34,017 nucleotides of DNA from DATGWF01 sp035299585. Lineage in GTDB: Bacteria > Actinomycetota > Actinomycetes > Actinomycetales > Microbacteriaceae. Numbering within the stretch: the first letter of the stretch is position 1; every line of letters begins with the position of its first letter. The notes beneath the pieces were generated by a model. That model worked only from the letters and a program-made list of their open reading frames with translations. It made no database searches and had not been told where the DNA came from. Positions 8,307 through 16,609 of the stretch are shown here, piece after piece. Position numbers and translations under genes: made by a program. The stretch spans positions 1 through 34,017 of the forward strand of contig DATGWF010000055.1 of assembly GCA_035299585.1 (NCBI GenBank), given 5' to 3'.

Positions 8307-8335
8307 AGTGTAGGTCGCCAGTGCCCGTAGGGTAA
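8307..8335 (-). promoter_or_regulatory. msrB promoter (leaderless)
   Basis: On the minus strand, TTACCC (8330-8335) and TACACT (8307-8312) are 17 nt apart. The -10 ends 8 nt before the msrB ATG, so transcription should begin at or next to the start codon. Confidence 0.55.
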
Positions 8336-8339
8336 CCAT
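8328..8339 (+). promoter_or_regulatory. -10 box of the DUF3263 gene (leaderless)
   Basis: TAGGGT at 8328-8333 is followed by 6 nt and the ATG. There is no Shine-Dalgarno. It overlaps the -35 region of the divergent msrB promoter, so the two promoters may compete. Confidence 0.45.
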
Positions 8340-8582
8340 ATGGCGCTTACCGAATCGGACCGGGCCGTGCTCGAGTTCGAGGCGGCTCATCCGGGGACCG
8401 GCGCGGCAAAGAATGACGCAATCCGCACGCGCTTGGGACTCAGCCCGGTTCGCTACTATCAGAAGCTGGCGCGGCTCACTTACTCGAGTGAGGCGCTGCT
8501 GTTTGATCCGGTGCTCGTGCATCGGCTTCGACGCCTCGCCGAGGAGGAGCGGACGACGCGAGACGCGCGCTCTGCCCCCTGA
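8340..8582 (+). CDS. DUF3263 protein (small actinobacterial HTH-like protein)
   Basis: The 80-aa protein matches the DUF3263 pattern: an acidic LTESDRAVLEFEAAHP start, then KNDAIRTRLGLSPVRYYQKL, then a DPVLVHRLRRL tail. The middle looks like a helix-turn-helix and the family may bind DNA, but its role is not established. It is followed after 26 bp by the LytR_C gene, and this order with msrB and groEL nearby is common in actinobacteria. Confidence 0.88.
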   Translation: MALTESDRAVLEFEAAHPGTGAAKNDAIRTRLGLSPVRYYQKLARLTYSSEALLFDPVLVHRLRRLAEEERTTRDARSAP

Positions 8583-8608
8583 TTGACCGACCGACTGAGA
8601 GTGAACCC

Positions 8609-9145
8609 GTGGTAGAGAAGTTTCCGACCGATCGATTCGATGATCTTTCGGAGCAATCAGGCCGCGTCGGCGCGCATCGCCCGGCGCCCCGGCCCTTCGC
8701 TCGGTTCGTGTTCGCGATGTGGGCATTGCTCGCGGTGGTTCTGCTTTCCGGAGTTGGGATCGGAGCGGTCGTCGTCATCGATAACGGCATTTTCAGCTCC
8801 GCCGACGACAGCAACTCGGCGATGAAGCCAACCGTGAGCCCAACGGTTGACCCGAGCGTCCCGGTCACGGTCTTCAACGGCACGCCGACCGAGGGTCTCG
8901 AGCAGTCGGCGAGCGACGAGCTCACCGCTGCTGGTTTCGTGATCGAGGCGTCGGCTGCGGCCGACAAGAATGACATCGTCGAGAGTGCCGTCTACTACAC
9001 GTCGCCGACGTATGAAGGTGTCGCCCGCGGCGTTGCCGAGGCGCTCGGAATTGGCAAGGTCGCCCAGTCTGCGGCATTCACCTCCATTGGTTCAAACCTC
9101 ACGGTGGTCTTGGGAACGGATTTCGTTCCTTCGCCCGTGGGCTGA
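8609..9145 (+). CDS. Membrane-anchored LytR C-terminal-domain protein
   Basis: The 178-aa protein starts at a GTG. A short cytoplasmic tail (1-32) precedes one transmembrane helix (about 33-57) and a Ser/Thr/Pro linker. The extracytoplasmic LytR_C domain spans about 85-172 and opens with VPVTVFNGTPTEGLEQSASDEL. In LytR-CpsA-Psr proteins this domain follows a phosphotransferase domain, which is absent here. This is therefore the stand-alone form common next to groEL in actinobacteria. It is probably envelope-associated with no enzymatic role visible. Confidence 0.87.
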   Translation: MVEKFPTDRFDDLSEQSGRVGAHRPAPRPFARFVFAMWALLAVVLLSGVGIGAVVVIDNGIFSSADDSNSAMKPTVSPTVDPSVPVTVFNGTPTEGLEQSASDELTAAGFVIEASAAADKNDIVESAVYYTSPTYEGVARGVAEALGIGKVAQSAAFTSIGSNLTVVLGTDFVPSPVG

Positions 9146-9181
9146 GCGGCGAGGCGCCTTCGCTCTCCCGAGCCCGCTGGT

Positions 9182-9193
9182 TACGCTGAGTCC
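9182..9193 (+). promoter_or_regulatory. -10 box of the DUF3048 gene (leaderless)
   Basis: TACGCT at 9182-9187 plus 6 nt leads directly to the ATG. No Shine-Dalgarno is present and no -35 is obvious. Confidence 0.45.
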
Positions 9194-10204
9194 ATGGCGA
9201 TTCGAGCTCGACTGTTCGCGGGTGTCCTTGTCGGGGCGTTGGCGCTCAGTGGATGCGCTGGCGGCAGCACGGCGATGGCACCGACGCCAACGCGGCCGGT
9301 GCCCAGCTCGGGCGTCGACCCGATCTCGCTTGCCACGGCGCCCCTCACGGGTGAGCTCGTCCCCGGAGGACTGCCGACCCGACCCGCTCTCGCAGCGAAG
9401 GTCGACAACCACGAGGACGCGAGACCACAGTGGGCGCTCAACCAGGCGGACCTCGTGTTCGAGGAGCTCGTCGAGGGCGGTCTTACGCGGTACGTCGCGG
9501 TATGGCACTCGCAACTCCCGGAGGTCATTGGCCCGGTGCGATCGATTCGCCCGATGGACCCGGACATCATTTCGCCGCTGGGTGGCATCGTCGCCTACTC
9601 GGGCGGGCAGACCCGCTTTGTCGCCATGATGCAGGCTGCGCCGGTCGTGAACGTGTCCGCGGATTTCAACGACGAGTACTACTTCCGGAGTGACGAGCGC
9701 GACGCTCCGCACAACGAAATGCTTAACACCGCCCCGGTGCTCGCCGCCCACGCCGAGCTCGCCCCGCCCGCTGCGCAATTTCTGTACGGCACTCCGGCGC
9801 ACATCGCGAGCCAGGGCGGGTCCCCCGCGTCCCGCCTCGACATCGCGTTCTCGAGTGCGAGCCAGCGAGCGTGGGAGTGGGACGCGACATCGCTCCGGTG
9901 GCTGAGGTCGCAATCCGACGTTGCCGACACCGTGTACGGCGGTGAGCGAACCAGTGCGGTCAACGTGGTCGTCGTTCGAGTGCGCATCGATTGGACCTAC
10001 AGCCCGGTTCCGCGAACGGTCATGGTTGACAGTGGAGACGCGATTGTCGCGACTGCTGGAATGGTGCTCTCGGCGCGATGGAGCAAGGCCAGCGCGACGG
10101 ATCCGATCGTGCTGACCGATGCGTCCGGTGCGCCACTTCGGCTCCTGCCCGGGCGCACGTGGGTTGAACTCGTGCCAGTCGATGGGAGCGCTTCGGCGCG
10201 CTGA
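9194..10204 (+). CDS. DUF3048 lipoprotein (YerB-like)
   Basis: The 336-aa protein has a lipoprotein signal peptide: basic MAIRAR, a hydrophobic core and lipobox LSGC with C21 as the lipidated cysteine. The mature part carries the DUF3048 signatures KVDNHEDARPQWALNQAD, VFEELVEGGLTRY and GPVRSIRPMDPDI. A second domain (about 200-336) matches the usual DUF3048 C-terminal half. It is an exported protein anchored to the outer face of the membrane. The biochemical function of the family is unknown. It lies 116 bp upstream of groEL but is separated from it by the CIRCE promoter. Confidence 0.92.
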   Translation: MAIRARLFAGVLVGALALSGCAGGSTAMAPTPTRPVPSSGVDPISLATAPLTGELVPGGLPTRPALAAKVDNHEDARPQWALNQADLVFEELVEGGLTRYVAVWHSQLPEVIGPVRSIRPMDPDIISPLGGIVAYSGGQTRFVAMMQAAPVVNVSADFNDEYYFRSDERDAPHNEMLNTAPVLAAHAELAPPAAQFLYGTPAHIASQGGSPASRLDIAFSSASQRAWEWDATSLRWLRSQSDVADTVYGGERTSAVNVVVVRVRIDWTYSPVPRTVMVDSGDAIVATAGMVLSARWSKASATDPIVLTDASGAPLRLLPGRTWVELVPVDGSASAR

Positions 10205-10220
10205 GCGGGGGCTTTCCCGG

Positions 10221-10247
10221 CTTGCACTCTCGGTGGGAGAGTGCCAA
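10221..10247 (+). promoter_or_regulatory. CIRCE operator 1 (HrcA site, degenerate)
   Basis: CTTGCACTC-N9-GAGTGCCAA differs from the TTAGCACTC-N9-GAGTGCTAA consensus at two bases on the left and one on the right. It overlaps the groEL promoter. HrcA would bind here and repress outside heat shock. Confidence 0.75.
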
Positions 10248-10250
10248 ACT
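10222..10250 (+). promoter_or_regulatory. groEL promoter
   Basis: TTGCAC (10222-10227) and CAAACT (10245-10250) are 17 nt apart. The -35 lies in the left arm of CIRCE 1, and the predicted start (about 10257) falls inside CIRCE 2. Repressor and polymerase should exclude each other. Confidence 0.6.
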
Positions 10251-10253
10251 GGA

Positions 10254-10280
10254 CTAGCACTCAAATCCATCGAGTGCTAA
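10254..10280 (+). promoter_or_regulatory. CIRCE operator 2 (HrcA site)
   Basis: CTAGCACTC-N9-GAGTGCTAA matches the CIRCE consensus except for the first base. Its centre is 33 bp from that of operator 1, about three helical turns, so both would present on the same face of the DNA. Confidence 0.9.
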
Positions 10281-10320
10281 ATCTGACCCTGACTCGTCCC
10301 GGAAGGACGCACGAACACTC

Positions 10321-11940
10321 ATGGCAAAAATCATTGCGTTTGACGAAGAGGCCCGTCGCGGTCTGGAGCGCGGTCTGAACCAGCTCGCAGACACCGTCAA
10401 GGTCACCCTTGGCCCGCGTGGCCGCAACGTCGTGCTCGAAAAGAAGTGGGGCGCCCCCACGATCACCAACGATGGCGTGTCGATCGCCAAGGAGATTGAG
10501 CTCGACGACCCGTACGAGAAGATCGGCGCCGAGCTGGTCAAGGAAGTTGCCAAGAAGACCGACGACGTCGCCGGTGACGGTACGACCACTTCGGTTGTGC
10601 TCGCCCAGGCACTCGTGCGCGAGGGTCTCCGCAACGTTGCCGCCGGCGCTGACCCGATCAGCCTCAAGCGCGGCATCGACAAGGCCGTGAAGGCCGTCGA
10701 GGCGGAGCTTCTCGCTCAGGCCAAGGAAGTTGAGACCAAGGAAGAAATCGCTGCGACCGCGTCGATTTCGGCTGCCGACGAGCAGATCGGTGCCATCATC
10801 GCCGAGGCCATCGACAAGGTCGGCAAGGAAGGCGTCGTCACCGTCGAGGAGTCGAACACCTTCGGTACCGAGCTCGAGCTCACCGAGGGTATGCGCTTCG
10901 ACAAGGGCTTCCTCTCGGCCTACTTCGTGACCGACCCGGAGCGCCAGGAGACGGTCTTCGAAGACCCGTACATCCTCATTGCCAACCAGAAGATCTCGAA
11001 CATCAAGGATCTGCTCCCGATCGTTGACAAGGTCATCCAGACCGGCAAGCAGCTCGTCATCATCGCCGAGGACGTCGACGGCGAAGCCCTCGCGACCCTC
11101 GTCGTGAACAAGATCCGCGGCATCTTCAAGTCGGTGGCCGTCAAGGCACCGGGCTTCGGCGACCGCCGCAAGGCCATGCTCCAGGACATCGCCATCCTCA
11201 CCGGTGGCCAAGTCATCGCCGAAGAGGTCGGTCTCAAGCTCGAGAACGTCGACCTCTCGCTCCTCGGCCAGGCTCGCAAGGTGGTCATCACCAAGGACGA
11301 GACCACCATCGTCGAGGGTGCCGGCGACGCCGACGCCATCGCCGGCCGGGTGGCACAGATTCGCGCCGAGATTGAGAACACCGACAGCGACTACGACCGC
11401 GAGAAGCTCCAGGAGCGTCTCGCCAAGCTCGCCGGCGGTGTCGCGGTCATCAAGGCCGGTGCCGCGACCGAGGTCGAGCTCAAGGAGCGCAAGCACCGCA
11501 TCGAGGACGCCGTCCGCAACGCAAAGGCTGCTGTCGAGGAGGGCATCGTCGCCGGTGGTGGCGTGGCACTCATTCAGGCCGGCAAGACCGCGTTTGACAA
11601 GCTCGAGCTGAACGGCGAGGAGGCTGTTGGCGCCAACATCGTCAAGGTCGCGATCGACGCTCCGCTCAAGCAGATTGCACTCAACGCCGGTCTCGAGCCG
11701 GGTGTCGTTGCTGACAAGGTCCGCCACCTCCCGGTCGGTCATGGCCTCAACGCCGCGACCGGTGAATATGTCGACATGCTCGCTTCGGGCATTAGCGACC
11801 CGGTCAAGGTCACTCGTTCGGCACTCCTGAACGCCGCCTCGATTGCTGGTCTGTTCCTCACCACCGAGGCTGTCGTTGCCGACAAGCCCGAGAAGGCTGC
11901 TCCGGCGGCCGGTGACCCAACTGGCGGAATGGACTTCTAG
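10321..11940 (+). CDS. groEL: Chaperonin GroEL (60 kDa), no adjacent groES
   Basis: The 539-aa protein is full length for the family. Hallmarks are the N-terminal TLGPRGRNVVLEKKWG, the ATP-binding DDVAGDGTTTSVVLAQ, the apical KAPGFGDRRKAMLQDIA, and the equatorial KERKHRIEDAVRNAKAAVEE and GIVAGGGVALI. The C-terminus ends DPTGGMDF, the GGM-type tail of the housekeeping actinobacterial GroEL2; the groES-linked GroEL1 usually has a His-rich tail. No groES lies beside it, which fits GroEL2. It folds cytoplasmic proteins with GroES supplied from elsewhere. Control by HrcA is indicated by two CIRCE sites, and a strong terminator follows. Confidence 0.97.
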   Translation: MAKIIAFDEEARRGLERGLNQLADTVKVTLGPRGRNVVLEKKWGAPTITNDGVSIAKEIELDDPYEKIGAELVKEVAKKTDDVAGDGTTTSVVLAQALVREGLRNVAAGADPISLKRGIDKAVKAVEAELLAQAKEVETKEEIAATASISAADEQIGAIIAEAIDKVGKEGVVTVEESNTFGTELELTEGMRFDKGFLSAYFVTDPERQETVFEDPYILIANQKISNIKDLLPIVDKVIQTGKQLVIIAEDVDGEALATLVVNKIRGIFKSVAVKAPGFGDRRKAMLQDIAILTGGQVIAEEVGLKLENVDLSLLGQARKVVITKDETTIVEGAGDADAIAGRVAQIRAEIENTDSDYDREKLQERLAKLAGGVAVIKAGAATEVELKERKHRIEDAVRNAKAAVEEGIVAGGGVALIQAGKTAFDKLELNGEEAVGANIVKVAIDAPLKQIALNAGLEPGVVADKVRHLPVGHGLNAATGEYVDMLASGISDPVKVTRSALLNAASIAGLFLTTEAVVADKPEKAAPAAGDPTGGMDF

Positions 11941-11953
11941 TCCGTCACACCGA

Positions 11954-11988
11954 AACGAGGGCGCATCCAATCTGGATGCGCCCTCGTT
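11954..11988. terminator. Bidirectional hairpin terminator between groEL and the WXG100 gene
   Basis: A perfect 15-bp stem (11954-11968 with 11974-11988) and a 5-nt loop AATCT lie 13 nt after the groEL stop and 9 nt from the convergent WXG100 stop. It can serve both genes. Confidence 0.88.
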
Positions 11989-11997
11989 CCGTTGGGT

Positions 11998-12288
11998 CTA
12001 GCGGCTGAATAGTCGCATGTTGGCCTGCTCGACCTCGGCGTAATGCTGCGCCGCGGCTGCGAGTGCCTGCTGAATGTTGTTCAAGCTCTGTTCAACAACC
12101 TGCTGGGTTGCTCGCCACTGGTTGAGTGTGTCCTGGAAGGCCACTGCGGCGGTGCCACCCCAGCTCGACTGCAAGCCCGTCAGCTGCGCGAGCAATCCTG
12201 CTGTGTCGGTACTGATCCGCCCCGCTGTCGCGAGGGCCGTGCTCGCAGCCTGTTGAACCTGTTCGGCGTCGACGTGAAATGCGCTCAT
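11998..12288 (-). CDS. WXG100-family secreted protein
   Basis: The 96-aa protein starts at the ATG with AAAGGAG 5 nt upstream; a longer reading frame upstream is not supported. It has the expected helical hairpin with the central turn SSWGG (W43-x-G) and a Gln/Ala-rich amphipathic second helix. Near the C-terminus, Y83-AEV-E87 fits the YxxxD/E ESX/type VII export signal. WXG100 proteins usually form dimers exported by an EccC-containing machinery, but no ESX gene or second WXG100 gene is in the window. It is therefore an orphan whose secretion system must lie elsewhere. The 130 bp upstream holds only a CCGGT/ACCGG inverted repeat (12320-12335). Confidence 0.88.
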   Translation of the reverse strand: MSAFHVDAEQVQQAASTALATAGRISTDTAGLLAQLTGLQSSWGGTAAVAFQDTLNQWRATQQVVEQSLNNIQQALAAAAQHYAEVEQANMRLFSR

Positions 12289-12418
12289 TTCGTCTCCTTT
12301 CTGCGGCAAGGATGCCGGGCCGGTTCGTAGACCGGACGGAGACGCTTTCGGGGAGCGCACCCCCCGATTGCCAAACCCCTGTGCAGAAGCTTGCGACGAC
12401 GCCGGTGATGGCTGCGCG

Positions 12419-14134
12419 CTAGCGAGGTGAGTCGTGTTGGTGCGTCGCGACGGCATGGCTCGCGAGGGGCAGTTGAACGCGGAACGTTGCGCCCCCACCG
12501 GGCGTGTCAACGACGTCGACGACGCCGTTATGGGCTGCGACCAGGGATTGCACGATGGCGAGACCGAGACCGGAACCGCCCGTCTCGCGAGCCCGGGAGG
12601 TATCGGCTCGCCAGAATCGCTCGAAGATGCGATCTCTGATGGGCGCGGGAATGCCTTCACCGTGGTCAACGACGGCAATCTCGGCCCACGGACGGTGGGA
12701 ATCCACGGATACACAGATTTCGATCGGTGAGCCGTCTGGCGTGTAGCGCGTGGCGTTCGAGACCAGATTGGTCACGATTTGCCTGAGCTTGTTTTCGGCG
12801 CCAAGCACCATGATTTCACCCTCGGCGAAGGGATGCCCGCGAAGCAAGTGACTCGTTTCACTCGACGGCACAGCGAGTCGAGCGCTCACGGACGGCGAAC
12901 CAACCGCCGGTTCCGGGAGGACTGCACGCCGCCGCGGACGAAGCCTGGCGAACGCGGCCCCGGCGATCGAAATGGGGCTGGTGAACTGGTTGGGGCGTCG
13001 CTGTGTCGACGGAGGGGGCACGATAGGGGGCGTCTCGGGTTCCGACACCACGGCAGCCTCGTTCGAGCGGTCGTGCCCAAGCGGGGCAACGAGGGTGATG
13101 GTGCGATCCGGGTTTGCGGCACTCGCGTCGAGAACGGCATCCCGGGCAAGCAAGACGAGGTCGACCGGCGCGAGTTCGAGCGGTTTCGCCTCGTCAAGTC
13201 GGGCGAGTTCGAGGAGGTCTTCGACGAGCCCGGACATCCGGATTGCTTCCTTTTCGATGCGCTCCATCGCGCCGCCAACGTCTTCCGGCGTCTGAAGTGC
13301 ACCCATTCGGTAGAGCTCGGCGTAGCCGCGAACGGACACCAGGGGAGTGCGCAACTCGTGGCTCGCGTCACCGACGAAGCGCCGCATCTGGCGGATGGTG
13401 TGGGCTCGGTCTTTGAGCGCGCGGTCGATGCGGTTCAGCATCGTATTGAGTGAACGATTGAGTCGACCGACCTCAGTGTTGGGCGTTTCCACGTCCATGC
13501 GCTGGCTGAAATCGCCGTCGGCGATTCGGGCTGCGGTTTGCTCGACATTCCGCAGCGGCGCGAACGTTGTGGTGACGAGCATTCGGGTCAGTACGCCGCC
13601 GAGGATGACGACCCCCAGGCCGAGACCGAGGTAGATCGCGAGATACGCGGCGAGGAGTTTTTCCGAGTCCACCATCGAGACCGCAACGATGACGGGTTGA
13701 TAGTTCATCGAGCCGTTCACGGTGACGAGCGTGGTGACCGCTCGGAAGACCTGAGCTCCGGAGGCCGTGCGCAGTGTGAAAACATGGCTCGCATCCTTGT
13801 ATGCCTCGGTGAGTCCGAGTCGGCTCGGCACGACCGGGTCCGCGATGCGGTCAGCAGGATCCCACGAATAGCGCTCGAGTACCCCTTCGGAGTCGTACAG
13901 GGCGATGAAGACGTTGTCCTGCGGCGTATTCCAGGTGCGGAAGTAGGTGCTGAGGTCGCCCTGAGCGACGGCAACGAGTTTCTGGTCGGACTGGTCGAGG
14001 ACCCAGTTGCGGAGCATCGAAAGGGTGCCGACGCCGGAGACCAACAGCCCAATGGTGAGCATGAGCACCGTGACACCGGTGATTTTGGTGCGCAGGCTGA
14101 TGCGATTCCATCGCTCCTGGATGCCCTCGATCAC
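12419..14134 (-). CDS. Two-component sensor histidine kinase with an unusual linker insertion
   Basis: The 571-aa protein has TM1 at about 18-41, an extracytoplasmic sensor region (42-158), TM2 at about 159-187 and a HAMP domain to about 240. The HisKA domain has FVGDASHELRTPL with H259 as the phospho-acceptor. The HATPase domain has N-box N460 (NLVSNATRYTP), DHGEGIP and GGSGLGLAIV, all intact. About 85 residues of Pro/Arg/Ser-rich sequence (about 351-438) sit between HisKA and the ATP lid region, where most family members have only a few. The GTG start has no Shine-Dalgarno but a TAGAAT box 6 nt upstream. It lies 40 bp downstream of its response regulator. The signal is unknown. Confidence 0.93.
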   Translation of the reverse strand: MIEGIQERWNRISLRTKITGVTVLMLTIGLLVSGVGTLSMLRNWVLDQSDQKLVAVAQGDLSTYFRTWNTPQDNVFIALYDSEGVLERYSWDPADRIADPVVPSRLGLTEAYKDASHVFTLRTASGAQVFRAVTTLVTVNGSMNYQPVIVAVSMVDSEKLLAAYLAIYLGLGLGVVILGGVLTRMLVTTTFAPLRNVEQTAARIADGDFSQRMDVETPNTEVGRLNRSLNTMLNRIDRALKDRAHTIRQMRRFVGDASHELRTPLVSVRGYAELYRMGALQTPEDVGGAMERIEKEAIRMSGLVEDLLELARLDEAKPLELAPVDLVLLARDAVLDASAANPDRTITLVAPLGHDRSNEAAVVSEPETPPIVPPPSTQRRPNQFTSPISIAGAAFARLRPRRRAVLPEPAVGSPSVSARLAVPSSETSHLLRGHPFAEGEIMVLGAENKLRQIVTNLVSNATRYTPDGSPIEICVSVDSHRPWAEIAVVDHGEGIPAPIRDRIFERFWRADTSRARETGGSGLGLAIVQSLVAAHNGVVDVVDTPGGGATFRVQLPLASHAVATHQHDSPR

Positions 14135-14146
14135 GACTTGATTCTA
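14135..14146 (-). promoter_or_regulatory. Internal -10 box before the histidine kinase (leaderless)
   Basis: On the minus strand TAGAAT (14141-14146) is followed by 6 nt and the GTG start. It could give the kinase its own transcript independent of the response regulator. Confidence 0.45.
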
Positions 14147-14174
14147 GAGACTCGGGGATGTGAACCGGCCGGGC

Positions 14175-14867
14175 TCAGGAGCTCTTGACCTTCAGCATGT
14201 ATCCGAATCCGCGCTTGGTCTGGATGAGCGGTTCGCTCGTGACCGCGTCGAGCTTTCGACGAAGATACGAAATGTAGCTTTCGACGATTCCGGCGTCCCC
14301 GTTGAAGTCGTACTCCCACACGTGATCGAGGATTTGCGCCTTGCTGAGCACTCGGTTCGGGTTGAGCATGAGGTAACGCAAGAGCTTGAATTCGGTCGGT
14401 GACAGCTCAATCGGGTTTGCTCCGACATGGACCTCGTGGGTGTCCTGGTCCATGGTGAGTTCGCCAGCTCGAATCACGGCCTCTTCGTCGGCCTGCATGG
14501 TTCGGCGAAGAATTGCCTTGATGCGAGCCACGATTTCGTCGAGGCTGAACGGCTTGGTGACGTAGTCGTCGCCACCCACGGTCAAGCCCATGATTTTGTC
14601 CTCGGTGTCATCTTTTGCCGTGAGGAACAGGATGGGCGAGGTATAGCCAGACGAGCGCAACCGCTTGGTCACGCCGAAGCCGTTCATGTCCGGCAGCATG
14701 ACGTCGAGAATGATGAGGTCGGGCTCTTCTTCAAGAACGGCGGAGATGGCCGCAGCGCCATTTCCGACCGCTCGAACCGCGAAGCCGGCGAAGCGCAGGC
14801 TTGTGGTGAGCAGGTCGCGAATGTTCGGTTCGTCGTCAACGATGAGGATGCGGGGTCCGTCAGTCAT
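14175..14867 (-). CDS. OmpR/PhoP-family response regulator
   Basis: The 230-aa protein has a receiver domain with acidic pocket D11-D12, phospho-acceptor D55 (LIILDVMLPDMNGFG), T83 and K105 (YVTKPF). A winged-helix domain follows (about 130-228) with IELSPTEFKLLRYL, RVLSKAQILDHVWEYDF and the wing TKRGFGYMLK. It resembles the actinobacterial PhoP/TrcR group, but which regulon it controls cannot be told. It is the first gene of the pair with the histidine kinase. A GACAAT box 6 nt before the ATG and the absence of a Shine-Dalgarno suggest a leaderless message. Confidence 0.94.
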   Translation of the reverse strand: MTDGPRILIVDDEPNIRDLLTTSLRFAGFAVRAVGNGAAAISAVLEEEPDLIILDVMLPDMNGFGVTKRLRSSGYTSPILFLTAKDDTEDKIMGLTVGGDDYVTKPFSLDEIVARIKAILRRTMQADEEAVIRAGELTMDQDTHEVHVGANPIELSPTEFKLLRYLMLNPNRVLSKAQILDHVWEYDFNGDAGIVESYISYLRRKLDAVTSEPLIQTKRGFGYMLKVKSS

Positions 14868-14879
14868 GAGGCTATTGTC
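14868..14879 (-). promoter_or_regulatory. Candidate -10 box of the response regulator
   Basis: GACAAT (14874-14879, minus strand) lies 6 nt before the ATG. It is weaker than the TAnnnT boxes elsewhere in this window. Confidence 0.35.
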
Positions 14880-14929
14880 TGACTGTTAACTGGATGTTGT
14901 CTGGGAGTTTTTTGGGCGTCGCTCGAGTG

Positions 14930-16585
14930 TCAGCTGAGCGGTGCAGAGACAATGTTGTAGCTGTATCCCTGCTCCGCCAGGAAGCGCTGGCGGTTCTGAG
15001 CGAAGTCTTGGTCCACCGTGTCGCGGGCGACGAGCGTGTAGAACGTCGCAGACCGCCCGGAGGTCTTCGGGCGAAGCAGCCGTCCCAGGCGCTGCGCTTC
15101 CTCTTGCCGGGAGCCGTAGGAGCCAGAGATCTGGATTGCGACCGAGGCCTCGGGCAAATCGATTGAGAAGTTCGCGACCTTCGACACGACCAGCACGCTC
15201 GTTTCACCCGAGCGGAACGAGGCAAACAACCGTTCCCGTTCATCGACCGGAGTCGCGCCGGTGAGCTGCGGAACGCCGAGCTGCTCGGCAACCTCGTCAA
15301 TCTGGTCGAGATACTGCCCGATGATGAGAATTTGCTCGCCCTCGTGTCGCGCCACGAGCTCGCGAATGACCGGCAGCTTGGCCGGAGACGTCGCCGCCAG
15401 GCGGTAGCGCTCGTCGTCGCTCGAAGCGGCGTACTGCAAGCGGTCGACCGGCCCCAGGTCGATGCGCACCTCGATGCATTCGGCGGGGGAGATGTAGCCC
15501 TGCGCCTCGATGTCCTTCCACGGCGCGTCATAGCGCTTCGGCCCGATGAGGGAGAAGACGTCCCCCTCCCGGCCGTCTTCACGCACCAGGGTGGCCGTCA
15601 GCCCGAGGCGCCGTCGCGCTTGAAGTTCGGCGGTGAGTTTGAACACCGGCGCGGGCAACAGATGCACCTCGTCGTAGACGACAAGCCCCCAGTCGAGGGC
15701 GTCGAGAACGGCGAGGTGCGCGTACTCACCGCTGCGTTTCGCCGTGAGGATCTGATAGGTCGCAATGGTGACCGGACGGATTTCCTTCGCCTGGCCAGAG
15801 TACTCACCGATGTCGTCGGGGCTGAGGGTGGTGCGCCTGAGCAGTTCGTCTCGCCACTGGCGGGCTGAGACGGTGTTCGTCACCAGGATGAGCGTGGTCG
15901 TCTTCGCAGCGGCCATCGCGCCCGCGCCGACAAGGGTCTTTCCCGCCCCGCACGGCAGCACGACGACCCCGGAGCCACCGCGGAAGAAGTGGTCAATCGC
16001 TTCGAGCTGGTAGGGCCGCAAATCCCAACCTGCCTCGGTGCGGTCAGGACGCAATTCGAAGTCGTGGGGGGTGCCGGGAGTGTATCCGGCGAGATCCTCG
16101 GCCGGCCATCCGAGCTTGACGAGTTCTTGCTTGAGTTCGCCGCGTGCCCAGGGCTGAAGTTGGAAAGCGTTGCCGTCGAGCGCGGTCGAGAGCAGGGGAG
16201 CAACACGCTTCGAGCGTGCAACCTCGGCAAGCACCGCCGCATCGTCGCTCCTCAGGCGCAACGCCGACTCACCGTCGACCTCGACGCGGTCGATGACCAG
16301 GCGTCCATAGCGGTTGACCGTTTCGGACAGATCTATTGCGACCGAGGCGGGCACCGGAAACTTGCTGTACTGATCCAGGACTGCGAGCATCTCCTCCGCC
16401 GTATGGCCCGCCGCGCGCGCGTTCCACAGGCCGAGTCGAGTGATGCGGTAGGTGTGGATGTGCTCGGGTGCGCGCTCAAGCTCGGCAAAGACGGCGAGCG
16501 CGTGGCGTGCGGCGGTGGCGTCGGGGTGGGCCACCTCGAGCAGCACGGAACGGTCGCTCTGGACAATCAGGGGGCCATCAGCCAT
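14930..16585 (-). CDS. DNA repair helicase XPB (Rad25-like, SF2)
   Basis: The 551-aa protein has an N-terminal damage-recognition-like region (1-180), then SF2 motor motifs: Q-like WDLRPYQLEAI, Walker A PCGAGKT with K216, DEVH at 305-308, LTATLV, and the XPB-specific RED at 335-337 followed by GDVFSLIGPKRYDAPW. The second RecA domain has ILIIGQYLDQI, LVVSKVANFSIDLP and motif VI EAQRLGRLLRP. Bacterial XPB is found in actinobacteria and unwinds 3' to 5'; its repair role there is less clear than in eukaryotes. It follows the Helicase_C_3 gene with 24 bp between them, and it has its own TAGAAT box before the ATG. Confidence 0.95.
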   Translation of the reverse strand: MADGPLIVQSDRSVLLEVAHPDATAARHALAVFAELERAPEHIHTYRITRLGLWNARAAGHTAEEMLAVLDQYSKFPVPASVAIDLSETVNRYGRLVIDRVEVDGESALRLRSDDAAVLAEVARSKRVAPLLSTALDGNAFQLQPWARGELKQELVKLGWPAEDLAGYTPGTPHDFELRPDRTEAGWDLRPYQLEAIDHFFRGGSGVVVLPCGAGKTLVGAGAMAAAKTTTLILVTNTVSARQWRDELLRRTTLSPDDIGEYSGQAKEIRPVTIATYQILTAKRSGEYAHLAVLDALDWGLVVYDEVHLLPAPVFKLTAELQARRRLGLTATLVREDGREGDVFSLIGPKRYDAPWKDIEAQGYISPAECIEVRIDLGPVDRLQYAASSDDERYRLAATSPAKLPVIRELVARHEGEQILIIGQYLDQIDEVAEQLGVPQLTGATPVDERERLFASFRSGETSVLVVSKVANFSIDLPEASVAIQISGSYGSRQEEAQRLGRLLRPKTSGRSATFYTLVARDTVDQDFAQNRQRFLAEQGYSYNIVSAPLS

Positions 16586-16599
16586 AACCCCCGATTCTA
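16586..16599 (-). promoter_or_regulatory. XPB -10 box (leaderless)
   Basis: TAGAAT (16594-16599, minus strand) is followed by 8 nt and the XPB ATG. It lies in the 24-bp gap after the upstream gene. No good -35 is visible. Confidence 0.5.
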
Positions 16600-16609
16600 G
16601 TTCGCTTCG

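Noticed and set aside
10261..11970. Long open frame (569 codons) antisense to groEL
   Set aside because: It mirrors GroEL codon bias (wobble G/C) and has no start signals or family features.
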